Origin: a bacterium
GTDB lineage: Bacteria; Krumholzibacteriota; Krumholzibacteriia; Krumholzibacteriales; Krumholzibacteriaceae
Reading direction: 5' to 3'
DNA length: 9,586 nt
NCBI GenBank assembly: GCA_017885175.1
Contig: JAFNGP010000125.1
Location: 253-9,838 of the forward strand
Shown here: in pieces, positions 1-6,598 of the stretch
Position numbering within the stretch: position 1 is the first letter of the stretch
Layout of the letters: each line of letters starts with the position of its first letter
Position numbers and translations under genes: made by a program
The notes under the pieces: model-generated
The model's database searches: none
What the model was told of the DNA's origin: nothing
Seen by the model: only the letters and a program-made list of their open reading frames with translations

Positions 1-1400
1 CCGTAGCCCTGCGTGACGCTCTTGAGCTTGTCGTAGAAATCGAAGACGACCTCGGCGAGCGGGAGCTCGAAGATGAGCTCGATCCGTCCCGGAACGGGGT
101 AGTTGAAGTGCGAGTTCTCCCCCCGCTTGTCGAGGCAGAGCTTCATCACCGCTCCCATGTAGCGATCGGGCATGAGAATCGTCGCCTTGATGTACGGCTC
201 GGTCGTTCCGTCGATCGCGATCGGGTCGGGATAGTTCTGCGGATTGTCTATCGTGAGTGTCTCGCCGTTCTTGAGGTGAAACCGGTACTCGACGCTCGGC
301 GCCGTCATGATGATCGACTGGGCGAACTCGCGTTCGAGTCGTTCCTGGAATATCTCGAGGTGGAGGAGCCCGAGAAATCCGCACCTGAATCCCTGCCCGA
401 GCGCTTGCGAGGAGTCCTTCTGGTAAATGAGGGAGGCGTCGTTGAGCTTGTAGCGCTCGAGGGCGTCGGAGAGCGAATCGAAATCCTCCGCTTCCATCGG
501 GTATACGGACGAGAATACGACCGGCTTGACCTCCCGGAAACCGGGGTGCGGCGCCGCGACGGGATTTTCCTCGAGCGTGATCGTATCCCCGATCCTCGTA
601 TCGCTCACTGTTTTGATTCCGGCGATGACGTAGCCGACTTCTCCCGCGTGGATTTCCTTTCGCTTTTCGCGGGCGATGCGGAACACGCCGACCTCCTCCA
701 CGCGGTGCGTCGTCCCGAGGGACATGAGGCGTATCGTGTCGCCGGTCCGCAGCGTGCCGTCGAAGATGCGGCAGCTGATGATCGCGCCGCGGAACGGATC
801 GTATTTGGCGTCGAATACGAGCGCCGAAAGCGGCTTCGCGGTGTCCCCCGCCGGCGGCGGAACATGGCGGGTGATCGCCTCGAGTATCTCCTCCATGCCG
901 GCGCCCGTTTTTCCCGAAGCGAGAATCGCCTCGTCCGCGTCGAGCCCGAGCTCGGTCTCGATCTCTTCCTTCGTATGCTCGATGTCCGCGGAAAGGGAAT
1001 CGATCTTGTTGATGACCGGAATGATCGTGAGGTTGTGCTCGAGCGCCGCGTAGAGGTTCGCGAGCGTCTGGGCTTGCACCCCTTGCGTCGCGTCGACGAG
1101 CAGCAGCACACCCTCGCAGGAGGCGAGCGCGCGCGAAACCTCGTAGGAGAAATCGACGTGGCCCGGCGTGTCGATCAGGTTCAGGATGAACTCCTCGCCG
1201 GCCTTGTTCGTGTACGGGAGGCACACGGTCTGGCTCTTGATCGTGATGCCGCGCTCCCGCTCGATGTCCATCGTATCGAGCATCTGGTTGTGGAAATCAC
1301 GATCCTCGACGAGCTTGGCGCGCTGGATGAAGCGGTCGGCGAGCGTCGATTTTCCGTGGTCGATATGCGCTATGATGCTGAAGTTTCGTATTTGTTCCAT
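1..1400 (-). CDS. lepA: Elongation factor 4 (LepA), ribosome back-translocase GTPase, 3' end cut by window edge
   Basis: This is a translational GTPase that acts on stalled or mistranslocating 70S ribosomes. About 466 residues are visible of a family length near 600; the EF4-specific C-terminal domain lies beyond base 1. The visible protein begins MEQIRNFSIIAHIDHGKST. It shows the P-loop AHIDHGKST (11-19), switch I RGITI (50-54), DTPGHVDF with the catalytic His (77-84), and NKID (131-134). The G5 loop reads SGKTG (162-166), where most LepA proteins have SAKTG. The EF-G-like segment RCGFLGLLHLEIF (from about 339) follows. The ATG at 1398-1400 is chosen because homologues start at this point. 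No strong Shine-Dalgarno precedes it; the nearest purine run is GCGGGAA. It is divergent from the RRM gene. The family call is very secure from motif order and near-identity to known LepA N-termini. The long open frames on the opposite strand here are GC-driven shadows. Confidence 0.97.
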   Translation of the reverse strand, partial: MEQIRNFSIIAHIDHGKSTLADRFIQRAKLVEDRDFHNQMLDTMDIERERGITIKSQTVCLPYTNKAGEEFILNLIDTPGHVDFSYEVSRALASCEGVLLLVDATQGVQAQTLANLYAALEHNLTIIPVINKIDSLSADIEHTKEEIETELGLDADEAILASGKTGAGMEEILEAITRHVPPPAGDTAKPLSALVFDAKYDPFRGAIISCRIFDGTLRTGDTIRLMSLGTTHRVEEVGVFRIAREKRKEIHAGEVGYVIAGIKTVSDTRIGDTITLEENPVAAPHPGFREVKPVVFSSVYPMEAEDFDSLSDALERYKLNDASLIYQKDSSQALGQGFRCGFLGLLHLEIFQERLEREFAQSIIMTAPSVEYRFHLKNGETLTIDNPQNYPDPIAIDGTTEPYIKATILMPDRYMGAVMKLCLDKRGENSHFNYPVPGRIELIFELPLAEVVFDFYDKLKSVTQGY

Positions 1401-1448
1401 AGTTCCCGCGACTCGGCGGATACCTCGTTTCCGCCGCTCCAATCATGA

Positions 1449-1477
1449 AATGTAGCCTTTTCCCCCGCGGCTGTAAA
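1449..1477 (-). promoter_or_regulatory. Candidate sigma70-type promoter for lepA
   Basis: Read on the minus strand, TTTACA (1472-1477) is separated by 17 bp from TACATT (1449-1454). These match the consensus -35 at 5 of 6 positions and the -10 at 4 of 6. Transcription would start near 1442 and give a leader of about 42 nt before the lepA ATG. It is supported only by sequence match and position; in an uncultured high-GC lineage the consensus may differ. Confidence 0.4.
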
Positions 1478-1516
1478 GACCGCATTTGCCGCCTGCGCGC
1501 CCCGCTGTTTTTTCAT

Positions 1517-1545
1517 TTGAACGGCGCCCCGCTTTTTGATATACA
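1517..1545 (+). promoter_or_regulatory. Candidate sigma70-type promoter for the RRM gene
   Basis: TTGAAC (1517-1522) and TATACA (1540-1545) are spaced by exactly 17 bp in a locally AT-richer stretch. The predicted start near 1552 gives a leader of about 20 nt that carries the ribosome binding site. It lies back to back with the putative lepA promoter, with about 40 bp between their -35 boxes. The match is 4 of 6 in each box, so this is a reasonable but unproven call. Confidence 0.45.
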
Positions 1546-1560
1546 TGCGGCAACGACACA

Positions 1561-1567
1561 AAGGAGG
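1561..1567 (+). promoter_or_regulatory. Strong Shine-Dalgarno for the RRM gene
   Basis: AAGGAGG lies 5 bases before the ATG at 1573. It is the best ribosome binding site in the window and close to fully complementary to the 16S rRNA 3' end. It suggests that the RNA-binding protein is made in high amounts, unlike its neighbours, whose sites are weaker. Confidence 0.85.
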
Positions 1568-1572
1568 TCGGA

Positions 1573-1893
1573 ATGAATATCTATGTCGGCAATCTCTCCT
1601 TCGACATGACCGAGGAGGATTTGCGCAAGGAATTCGAAGCCTTCGGCAAGGTTGATTCGGTGAATATCATAAAGGATAAGTTCACTGATAGATCGAGAGG
1701 TTTCGCGTTCGTCGAGATGGCCACGAGCGAGGAAGGCAAGGCCGCGGTCGCCGCGATCAACGGCAAGGATGTCAAGGGCCGCGCCCTGAACGTGAGCGAA
1801 GCCCGTCCGAAGACCGACAGTCGAGGCGGAGGGGGGGGCGGCGGCGAGAGACGCGGGGGCGGCGGCCGGCGGGATCACGGAGATCGCTGGTAA
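1573..1893 (+). CDS. RRM-domain RNA-binding protein with glycine/arginine-rich tail
   Basis: This is a 106-residue protein that probably binds single-stranded RNA in the cytoplasm. A single RNA recognition motif fills residues 1-79. The RNP2 strand is IYVGNL (3-8) and the RNP1 strand is RGFAFVEM (42-49), both with the aromatic residues that stack on RNA bases. The domain ends with LNVSEARP. The tail (about 80-106) is Gly/Arg/Asp-rich with runs of Gly flanked by Arg, resembling a short RGG-type region, and ends in Trp. This is the layout of the small bacterial RRM proteins best known from cyanobacteria (Rbp type) and also found in many other phyla, sometimes cold-responsive. The start is fixed by the strong ribosome binding site just upstream. 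The gene appears monocistronic, with its own promoter and terminator. A run of eight G at 1831-1838 encodes part of the tail. The RNA target is unknown. Confidence 0.95.
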   Translation: MNIYVGNLSFDMTEEDLRKEFEAFGKVDSVNIIKDKFTDRSRGFAFVEMATSEEGKAAVAAINGKDVKGRALNVSEARPKTDSRGGGGGGGERRGGGGRRDHGDRW

Positions 1894-1954
1894 CGGCGGG
1901 ACGAACGCGCGAAGCGGGCTCGAATGCCCGTAGCAGGGAAATGTGATAACGAAC

Positions 1955-1999
1955 GTGCGCCGGGGAGGCTTCCGCGCGGAGCCCTCCGGCGCGCTTTTT
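1955..1999 (+). terminator. Intrinsic terminator after the RRM gene
   Basis: GCGCCGG (1957-1963) pairs perfectly with CCGGCGC (1986-1992). The stem extends outward by a G-T and a G-C pair to 1955 and 1994. Inside it GGCT (1967-1970) pairs with AGCC (1979-1982), with further pairs above. Five T residues (1995-1999) follow directly. It lies about 60 bp after the RRM stop and before the next gene, so it separates the RRM transcript from the operon downstream. The stem is strong, but the T-tract is short. Confidence 0.8.
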
Positions 2000-2068
2000 A
2001 ACGCGTCCCGGGAATTCGCGCGATTTCGCGGATCGCGCCGGGCTCGGGGCGCCCATAAGAGAAAGAGC

Positions 2069-2674
2069 ATGATGGGCGAAGGTTCAGCGCTCTGCCACGA
2101 ACTCATGGTCTGGGTGGTCATCCCGGGCCTCATCTTCCTTGCCCGCATCTTCGACTGCTCGATCGGAACGATGCGGATAATCTTCATCGGGCGGGGGCAT
2201 CGATTCATCGCCCCGTTCCTCGGGTTCTTCGAAGTGCTCATCTGGCTTCTCGCGATTCGCCAGATCATGCTGAACCTTACGAATCCCTTCTACTATTTTG
2301 CCTACGCAAGCGGATTTGCCATGGGCACGTTCGTCGGAATGTACATCGAGGAGCGGCTTGCGATGGGGACGATCCTCATCCGCATCGTGACGAGCGCCGA
2401 GGCCTCCGCGCTCATCGGGCACCTGAAGTCGGAGGATTACGGAGTCACGAGCGTCGACGCGCAAGGAGCCCGGGGAGACGTGAGCCTCATCTACACGATC
2501 ATCAAGCGGAGCGATCTCGATCACGTCATCGAGATCATCAACCGGTATAATCCGCGGGCCTTCTACACGATCGAAGACGTACGGTTTGCGAGGGAAGGCA
2601 TCTTCCGCGAGGGCGACACCTCGCGGATGAAAAGCTATCTCGCGCACCTCAGGTTCCGGAGAAAGAGCAAGTAG
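2069..2674 (+). CDS. UPF0316 family membrane protein (DUF5698 plus DUF2179 domains)
   Basis: This is a 201-residue inner-membrane protein of unknown function. The N-terminal half has three hydrophobic segments at about 13-33, 45-68 and 73-95. It carries family-typical stretches: LARIFDCSIGTMRIIFIGRG, then GFFEVLIWLLAI, then YASGFAMGTFVGMYIEERL. The C-terminal half (about 100-185) is soluble and matches the DUF2179 pattern, ending in FYTIEDVR, followed by a basic tail. The frame is open back to an ATG at 1943, but that longer version would translate through the terminator hairpin and add about 42 non-family residues rich in Arg. The tandem ATG at 2069/2072 is preferred; upstream there is only a weak purine-rich AGAAAGAG. 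An ATG at 2105 would also keep the whole family core. It is the first gene of a four-gene run, 30 bp before the ATPase start. No convincing promoter was seen between 2000 and 2068. Membership is fairly sure; the molecular role is unknown. Confidence 0.85.
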   Translation: MMGEGSALCHELMVWVVIPGLIFLARIFDCSIGTMRIIFIGRGHRFIAPFLGFFEVLIWLLAIRQIMLNLTNPFYYFAYASGFAMGTFVGMYIEERLAMGTILIRIVTSAEASALIGHLKSEDYGVTSVDAQGARGDVSLIYTIIKRSDLDHVIEIINRYNPRAFYTIEDVRFAREGIFREGDTSRMKSYLAHLRFRRKSK

Positions 2675-2691
2675 CGGCTACTATCGCATAT

Positions 2692-2696
2692 GGAGG
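2692..2696 (+). promoter_or_regulatory. Shine-Dalgarno that decides the ATPase start
   Basis: GGAGG lies 8 bases before the ATG at 2705. The earlier in-frame ATG at 2690 overlaps this motif and has no purine-rich sequence of its own upstream. The start at 2705 is therefore preferred. Confidence 0.7.
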
Positions 2697-2704
2697 ATGT
2701 CGGC

Positions 2705-5296
2705 ATGTTGCAGGAACCGCATAAGGCTGAGTTCGCGCTGGACTCGATCGAGGGGCTGTCCGAGGCGGAGGCCGCGAAAAGGCTCGCGGAAGACGGCTAC
2801 AACGAGCTTCCCAGCGCGGCGCGGCGCACCATCTTCACCATCGCTCTCGGCGTCCTGCGCGAGCCGATGTTTCTGCTCCTCGTCGCATGCGGCACGATCT
2901 ACTTCGTGCTCCGCGAGGTGCAGGAGGGATTCATGCTTCTCAGCTTCGTCTTCGTCATCATGGCGATCACCTTCTACCAGGAGCGAAAGACGGAGCGGGC
3001 CCTCGAGGCCCTGAAAAACATGTCGAGTCCCCGCGCGCTCGTCATACGCGAGAGCTCGGAGAAGCGCATCGCGGGGCGCGAGGTCGTCCGCGGCGATATC
3101 ATCGTTCTCGCCGAGGGTGATCGCGTGCCGGCGGACGGGGTCGTGCTCTGGCACAGCAGTCTTTCGACGGACGAGTCGCTTCTCACCGGGGAGTCGCTCT
3201 CGGTGACGAAGAGCGTCTGGGACGGACGCGCCGAGATGGGGCGCCCGGGCGGCGACGGGATTCCCTTCGTCTACTCGGGGACCATGGTCGCGCGGGGTCA
3301 GGGAGTCGCCGAGGTGAAGGCGACCGGAGCGCGGAGCGAGATCGGCAAGATCGGGAAGGCGCTCCAGTCGGTGAAACCGGGGGAGATGCTGCTCCAGAAG
3401 GAGACCGGACGGCTTGTCCGGAATTTCGCGTTGGTCGGCTTGATACTGTGCGTTCTCGTCATCGTCACCTACGGATTCACGAGAGCCGACTGGCTCAATG
3501 GATTTCTCGCCGGGCTCACGCTCGCCATGGCGATCCTTCCGGAGGAGTTCCCCGTCGTCCTCACGATCTTTCTCGCGCTCGGCGCCTGGCACCTCTCGCA
3601 GAAGCGGGTCCTCACGAGGCATATGCCCGCGATCGAGACGCTCGGGTCCGCGACCGTTCTCTGCGTCGACAAAACGGGGACGCTCACGATGAATCAGATG
3701 TCGGTGAGCGAGCTCTTCGCGAAAGGGGAGTGGCACGACGTGCACTACCGAAGGGAGGAGCCGCTGCCCGAGAACTTCCACGAGATCGTCGAATTCTCGA
3801 TTCTCGCGAGCCAGCGCGATCCCTTCGATCCGATGGAGAAGGCGTTCAAGCAGTTCGGCGTTTACTGCCTGGCGCACACCGAGCACCTCCATGACGACTG
3901 GACTCTCGTGCACGAGTATCCGATATCCGCGAAGCTTCTCGCGATCTCTCGCGTCTGGAAGTCCCCCGCCGGAGACGAGTTCGTCATCGCGGCGAAAGGC
4001 GCGCCCGAGGTCATCGGGGATCTCTGCCATTTCAGCGCCCCTGAAACGGAGGAGCTCTCGAGCCACGTGGCCCGCATGGCCGACCGGGGTCTGCGCGTGC
4101 TCGGCGTCGCGAAGGCGTTCTTCCGCGAAGAGGAGCTTCCCGGCGCGCAGCACGATTTTCAATTTCAGTTCCTCGGGCTCGTCGGGCTCGCCGATCCCGT
4201 CCGCCCCGAGGTTCCGGCCTCGATCAGGGAATGCTACGACGCCAGCATACGCGTCGTGATGGTGACGGGCGATTATCCCGGCACGGCGCGCAATATCGCC
4301 CGGCAGGCCGGCCTCGAGCCCGCGGATGAGGTAATCACGGGCTACGAGCTCGAAAAGATCGACCGCGCCGAGCTCGAGCGGCACGTGAGAACGACGAACA
4401 TCTTCGCCCGGGTCATGCCCGAGCAGAAGCTCGGCCTCGTCGAGGCGTTCAAGGCGAACCGGGAGATCGTCGTCATGACGGGAGACGGCGTCAACGACGC
4501 GCCGGCGCTCAAGTCCGCGCATATCGGGATCGCGATGGGAGGCAGGGGCACGGATGTCGCGCGCGAGGCCGCTTCGCTCGTGCTGCTCGACGACGATTTC
4601 TCGTCCATCGTGAAAGCCGTGAAGATGGGGAGAAGAATATTCGACAATCTCAAGAAGGCGATGGCGTATATTCTCGCGATACACGTTCCGATAGCGGGGC
4701 TCTCGCTGATACCGGTGGTTTTCAAGTGGCCGCTCGTTCTGTTCCCCGTACACATCGTTTTCATGGAGCTCATCATCGATCCGGCGTGCTCCGTCGTTTT
4801 CGAGGCGGAACCGGAAGAGAAGAACATCATGCGGCGTCCGCCGCGCAACACGAAGGAGCCGCTTCTCGGCAGACGCACGGTCGGCCTGAGCATCCTGCAG
4901 GGCTTGAGCGTTCTCGCGGTCGCCACGCTGGTGTTCTATATCGCCTGGACGTTCGGACGGGGCGAGGGCGAGGCGCGCGCTCTCGCGTTCGCGACCCTGG
5001 TCGTCGCGAATCTGGGTCTCATTTTCACGAACCGGTCCTGGTCGCGCACGTTCTTCGATACGCTCCGGACCCCGAACAAAGCGGCGTTGTGGTCGTCGGG
5101 GGGGGCGATGGCGTTTCTCGCTCTCGTGCTCTACGTTCCGTTTCTGCAAAAGCTGTTTCTGTTCGAGGCTCCGCGGTTCACCGATCTACTCATATGCCTT
5201 GCCGCGGGAGCGAGCAGCATCACGTGGTTCGAGGCGATCAAGGTGATCAATAGCTGGAGGGGAAAAGCGATTACGCGCGAATCGGCGCGCTCCTGA
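2705..5296 (+). CDS. P-type cation-transporting ATPase, P2-like, ion not assigned
   Basis: This is an 863-residue integral membrane pump that uses ATP through a phospho-aspartate. It opens with a cation-ATPase N-terminal domain (about 10-40), followed by membrane helices M1-M2 (about 45-90) and the actuator domain with TGES at 161-164. M4 carries PEEFPVV (from 279). The phosphorylation motif DKTGTLT has Asp322, the nucleotide-binding motif KGAPE is at 431-435, and TGDGVNDAP is at 592-600. Six C-terminal helices follow. All catalytic motifs are intact. The ion site differs from SERCA-type pumps: M4 has PEEFP rather than PEGLP. By alignment on spacing, M5 has His660-Val-Pro-Ile where SERCA has Asn and Glu ligands. 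M6 has ELIID (Glu688, Asp692) where SERCA has NLVTD. The family resembles uncharacterised bacterial P2-like ATPases often labelled calcium or magnesium pumps, but the ion cannot be read with confidence. The start at 2705 is chosen for its GGAGG. The stop lies 1 bp before the methyltransferase ATG. Confidence 0.95.
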   Translation: MLQEPHKAEFALDSIEGLSEAEAAKRLAEDGYNELPSAARRTIFTIALGVLREPMFLLLVACGTIYFVLREVQEGFMLLSFVFVIMAITFYQERKTERALEALKNMSSPRALVIRESSEKRIAGREVVRGDIIVLAEGDRVPADGVVLWHSSLSTDESLLTGESLSVTKSVWDGRAEMGRPGGDGIPFVYSGTMVARGQGVAEVKATGARSEIGKIGKALQSVKPGEMLLQKETGRLVRNFALVGLILCVLVIVTYGFTRADWLNGFLAGLTLAMAILPEEFPVVLTIFLALGAWHLSQKRVLTRHMPAIETLGSATVLCVDKTGTLTMNQMSVSELFAKGEWHDVHYRREEPLPENFHEIVEFSILASQRDPFDPMEKAFKQFGVYCLAHTEHLHDDWTLVHEYPISAKLLAISRVWKSPAGDEFVIAAKGAPEVIGDLCHFSAPETEELSSHVARMADRGLRVLGVAKAFFREEELPGAQHDFQFQFLGLVGLADPVRPEVPASIRECYDASIRVVMVTGDYPGTARNIARQAGLEPADEVITGYELEKIDRAELERHVRTTNIFARVMPEQKLGLVEAFKANREIVVMTGDGVNDAPALKSAHIGIAMGGRGTDVAREAASLVLLDDDFSSIVKAVKMGRRIFDNLKKAMAYILAIHVPIAGLSLIPVVFKWPLVLFPVHIVFMELIIDPACSVVFEAEPEEKNIMRRPPRNTKEPLLGRRTVGLSILQGLSVLAVATLVFYIAWTFGRGEGEARALAFATLVVANLGLIFTNRSWSRTFFDTLRTPNKAALWSSGGAMAFLALVLYVPFLQKLFLFEAPRFTDLLICLAAGASSITWFEAIKVINSWRGKAITRESARS

Positions 5297-5297
5297 C

Positions 5298-5999
5298 ATG
5301 CCGGAATATTATCGCGAGAAACTATCGGCCGGTCGCCTCGATCGGGTCTACGCGATCGCGCCTCCGCGGGTACTCCAGTACCTGGATGCCGAGATCGATC
5401 ATGTGCTCGCGGGCACGCGGCCCGCCGACGCGGTTCTCGAGCTCGGGTGCGGCTGCGGACGCGTGCTGGGGCCTCTCGCGCGGAAGGCGAGGATCGTCTG
5501 CGGAATCGATACGTCCTTCGAAAGTCTCGCGTACGGAAGAGCGGCGCTTGAGCGTTTTGGGAACTGCGCGCTCGCGCAGATGGACGCCGTACGGCTCGGT
5601 TTTCGCGACGGCGCGTTCGACCGTGTCGTGTGCATTCAGAACGGTATTTCCGCGTTCCACGTCGACACGCGGGCGCTTGTGCGGGAGAGCATACGCGTGA
5701 CGCGCCCGGGAGGGCTCGCGCTCTTTTCGAGCTACAGCGAGGCGTTCTGGGAGCACCGGCTGGAGTGGTTCGCGCTGCAGGCCGAAGAGGGCCTCGTGGG
5801 AGAGATCGACCGGGAGAGGACGCGCGACGGCGCGATCGTGTGCGCGGACGGTTTCACCGCGACGACGATGGGGCCGCGGGAGTTCACCGCGCTCGTCGAG
5901 GAGCTCGGCGTGAGCGCGCGCGTCGTCGAGATCGATTCGTCGAGCGTCTTCTGCGAGATCACGGCAGGCGCGCCGGCGAAGAAAGGACACATTCCATGA
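5298..5999 (+). CDS. Class I SAM-dependent methyltransferase, substrate unknown
   Basis: This is a 233-residue cytosolic enzyme with the Rossmann-type methyltransferase fold. Motif I is VLELGCGCGRVL (46-57), which binds S-adenosylmethionine. The acidic end of strand 2 is GIDTS with Asp71. The motif equivalent to DxxxLPF..FD is MDAVRLGFRDGAFDRVV (95-111), and the post-motif RVTRPGGLALFS is at 133-144. This pattern fits the Methyltransf_11/25 group, which acts on small molecules, lipids or quinones; nothing visible identifies the acceptor. The C-terminal part (about 145-225) has Trp/His/Glu-rich FWEHRLEWFALQAEEG and then a beta-strand region. The ATG sits 1 bp after the ATPase stop and has no visible Shine-Dalgarno, so translation is probably coupled to the ATPase. 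Its last codons overlap the carbonic anhydrase start. Family assignment is sure; pathway is not. Confidence 0.9.
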   Translation: MPEYYREKLSAGRLDRVYAIAPPRVLQYLDAEIDHVLAGTRPADAVLELGCGCGRVLGPLARKARIVCGIDTSFESLAYGRAALERFGNCALAQMDAVRLGFRDGAFDRVVCIQNGISAFHVDTRALVRESIRVTRPGGLALFSSYSEAFWEHRLEWFALQAEEGLVGEIDRERTRDGAIVCADGFTATTMGPREFTALVEELGVSARVVEIDSSSVFCEITAGAPAKKGHIP

Positions 6000-6583
6000 C
6001 AGGTCATGGTCCCGAGCGCTCGCTCGCGGAGCTCATCGAAGGGAACGCGCGTTTCGCGGAAGGGAAGAGCCTGCATCCGCGGCAGGATGCCCGCCGGCGG
6101 GCGGAAGTGCTCGAGAAAGGGCAGTATCCCTTCGCGGCGATCGTCGCGTGCTCGGATTCGCGGGTTTCCCCCGAGATCGTCTTCGATCAGGGGCTCGGCG
6201 ACCTGTTCGTCGTGCGGACTGCCGGCAACCTCGTCGACGATCTGGGAATAGCGAGCCTCGAGTACGCTGCCGCTCATCTCGGTGTGCCGCTCATCGTCGT
6301 GATGGGGCATTCGCGCTGCGGCGCGGTCACGTCCGCGGTCGAAGGCGGAGAGGCCCCCGGGAGTCTCTCCGCGATCCATGCGGCGCTTGCGCCGTCGGTG
6401 GAGAAGGCGAAGCATCGCCCGGGCGACGTCGTCGACGCCGCCGCGCGGGAAAACGTGAAATCGCTCGTGGCGGCGCTCGGACGCCGCGAGGGCGTTTTGA
6501 AAGGCCTCGTCGACCGGGGAGCGCTCAGCGTCGTCGGGGCGTTCTACGACATCGAGCGCGGTTCCGTGGAATTCATCGGATGA
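5996..6583 (+). CDS. Beta-class carbonic anhydrase
   Basis: This is a 195-residue zinc enzyme interconverting CO2 and bicarbonate. The zinc ligands are all present: Cys52 in CSDSR (52-56), then His105 and Cys108 in GHSRCGA (104-110). The Asp54-Arg56 dyad typical of the beta class is intact. Other family blocks are SPEIVFDQGLGDLFVVRTAGN (within 58-78) and GALSVVGAFYDIERGSVEF near the C-terminus. No signal peptide is seen, so it should be cytosolic. The length suits the shorter bacterial beta-class enzymes, which act as dimers or tetramers. The start is the ATG of an ATGA overlap with the methyltransferase stop, preceded by AAAGGA at 5982-5987 with an 8-base spacer. A longer open frame upstream in the same phase, running back to 5630, is an out-of-frame shadow of the methyltransferase gene. 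The gene is last in the four-gene run; bicarbonate supply or pH control alongside the cation pump is an inference. Confidence 0.95.
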   Translation: MTGHGPERSLAELIEGNARFAEGKSLHPRQDARRRAEVLEKGQYPFAAIVACSDSRVSPEIVFDQGLGDLFVVRTAGNLVDDLGIASLEYAAAHLGVPLIVVMGHSRCGAVTSAVEGGEAPGSLSAIHAALAPSVEKAKHRPGDVVDAAARENVKSLVAALGRREGVLKGLVDRGALSVVGAFYDIERGSVEFIG

Positions 6584-6598
6584 TACGGGGCGGGACGG

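Noticed and set aside
108..1448. 446-residue open frame opposite lepA
   Set aside because: It is a product of high GC on the antisense strand of a well-conserved gene; it is rich in Arg, Glu and Asp with no recognisable domain.
2018..2038. Inverted repeat GCGCGA / TCGCGC with a 9-base loop upstream of the UPF0316 gene
   Set aside because: Six-base GC-only arms are expected by chance in this composition, and there is no T-tract, so it was not called as a terminator or operator.
1513..2268. 251-residue minus-strand frame over the RRM gene and the intergenic region
   Set aside because: It crosses two sense-strand genes and a terminator and has no recognisable motif.
2681..5149. 822-residue open frame opposite the P-type ATPase
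   Set aside because: It mirrors the codon periodicity of the ATPase, has charged low-complexity composition with no hydrophobic core pattern, and the sense strand has every catalytic motif.
5630..5995. N-terminal extension of the carbonic anhydrase frame into the methyltransferase gene
   Set aside because: The extension is Arg/Gly-rich, unlike beta-carbonic anhydrases, and overlaps a real gene; the ATG at 5996 has a good ribosome binding site and fits family length.
6584..6598. Possible bidirectional terminator between the convergent carbonic anhydrase and peptidase genes
   Set aside because: The gap is only 15 bp and shows no stem or T-tract on either strand.
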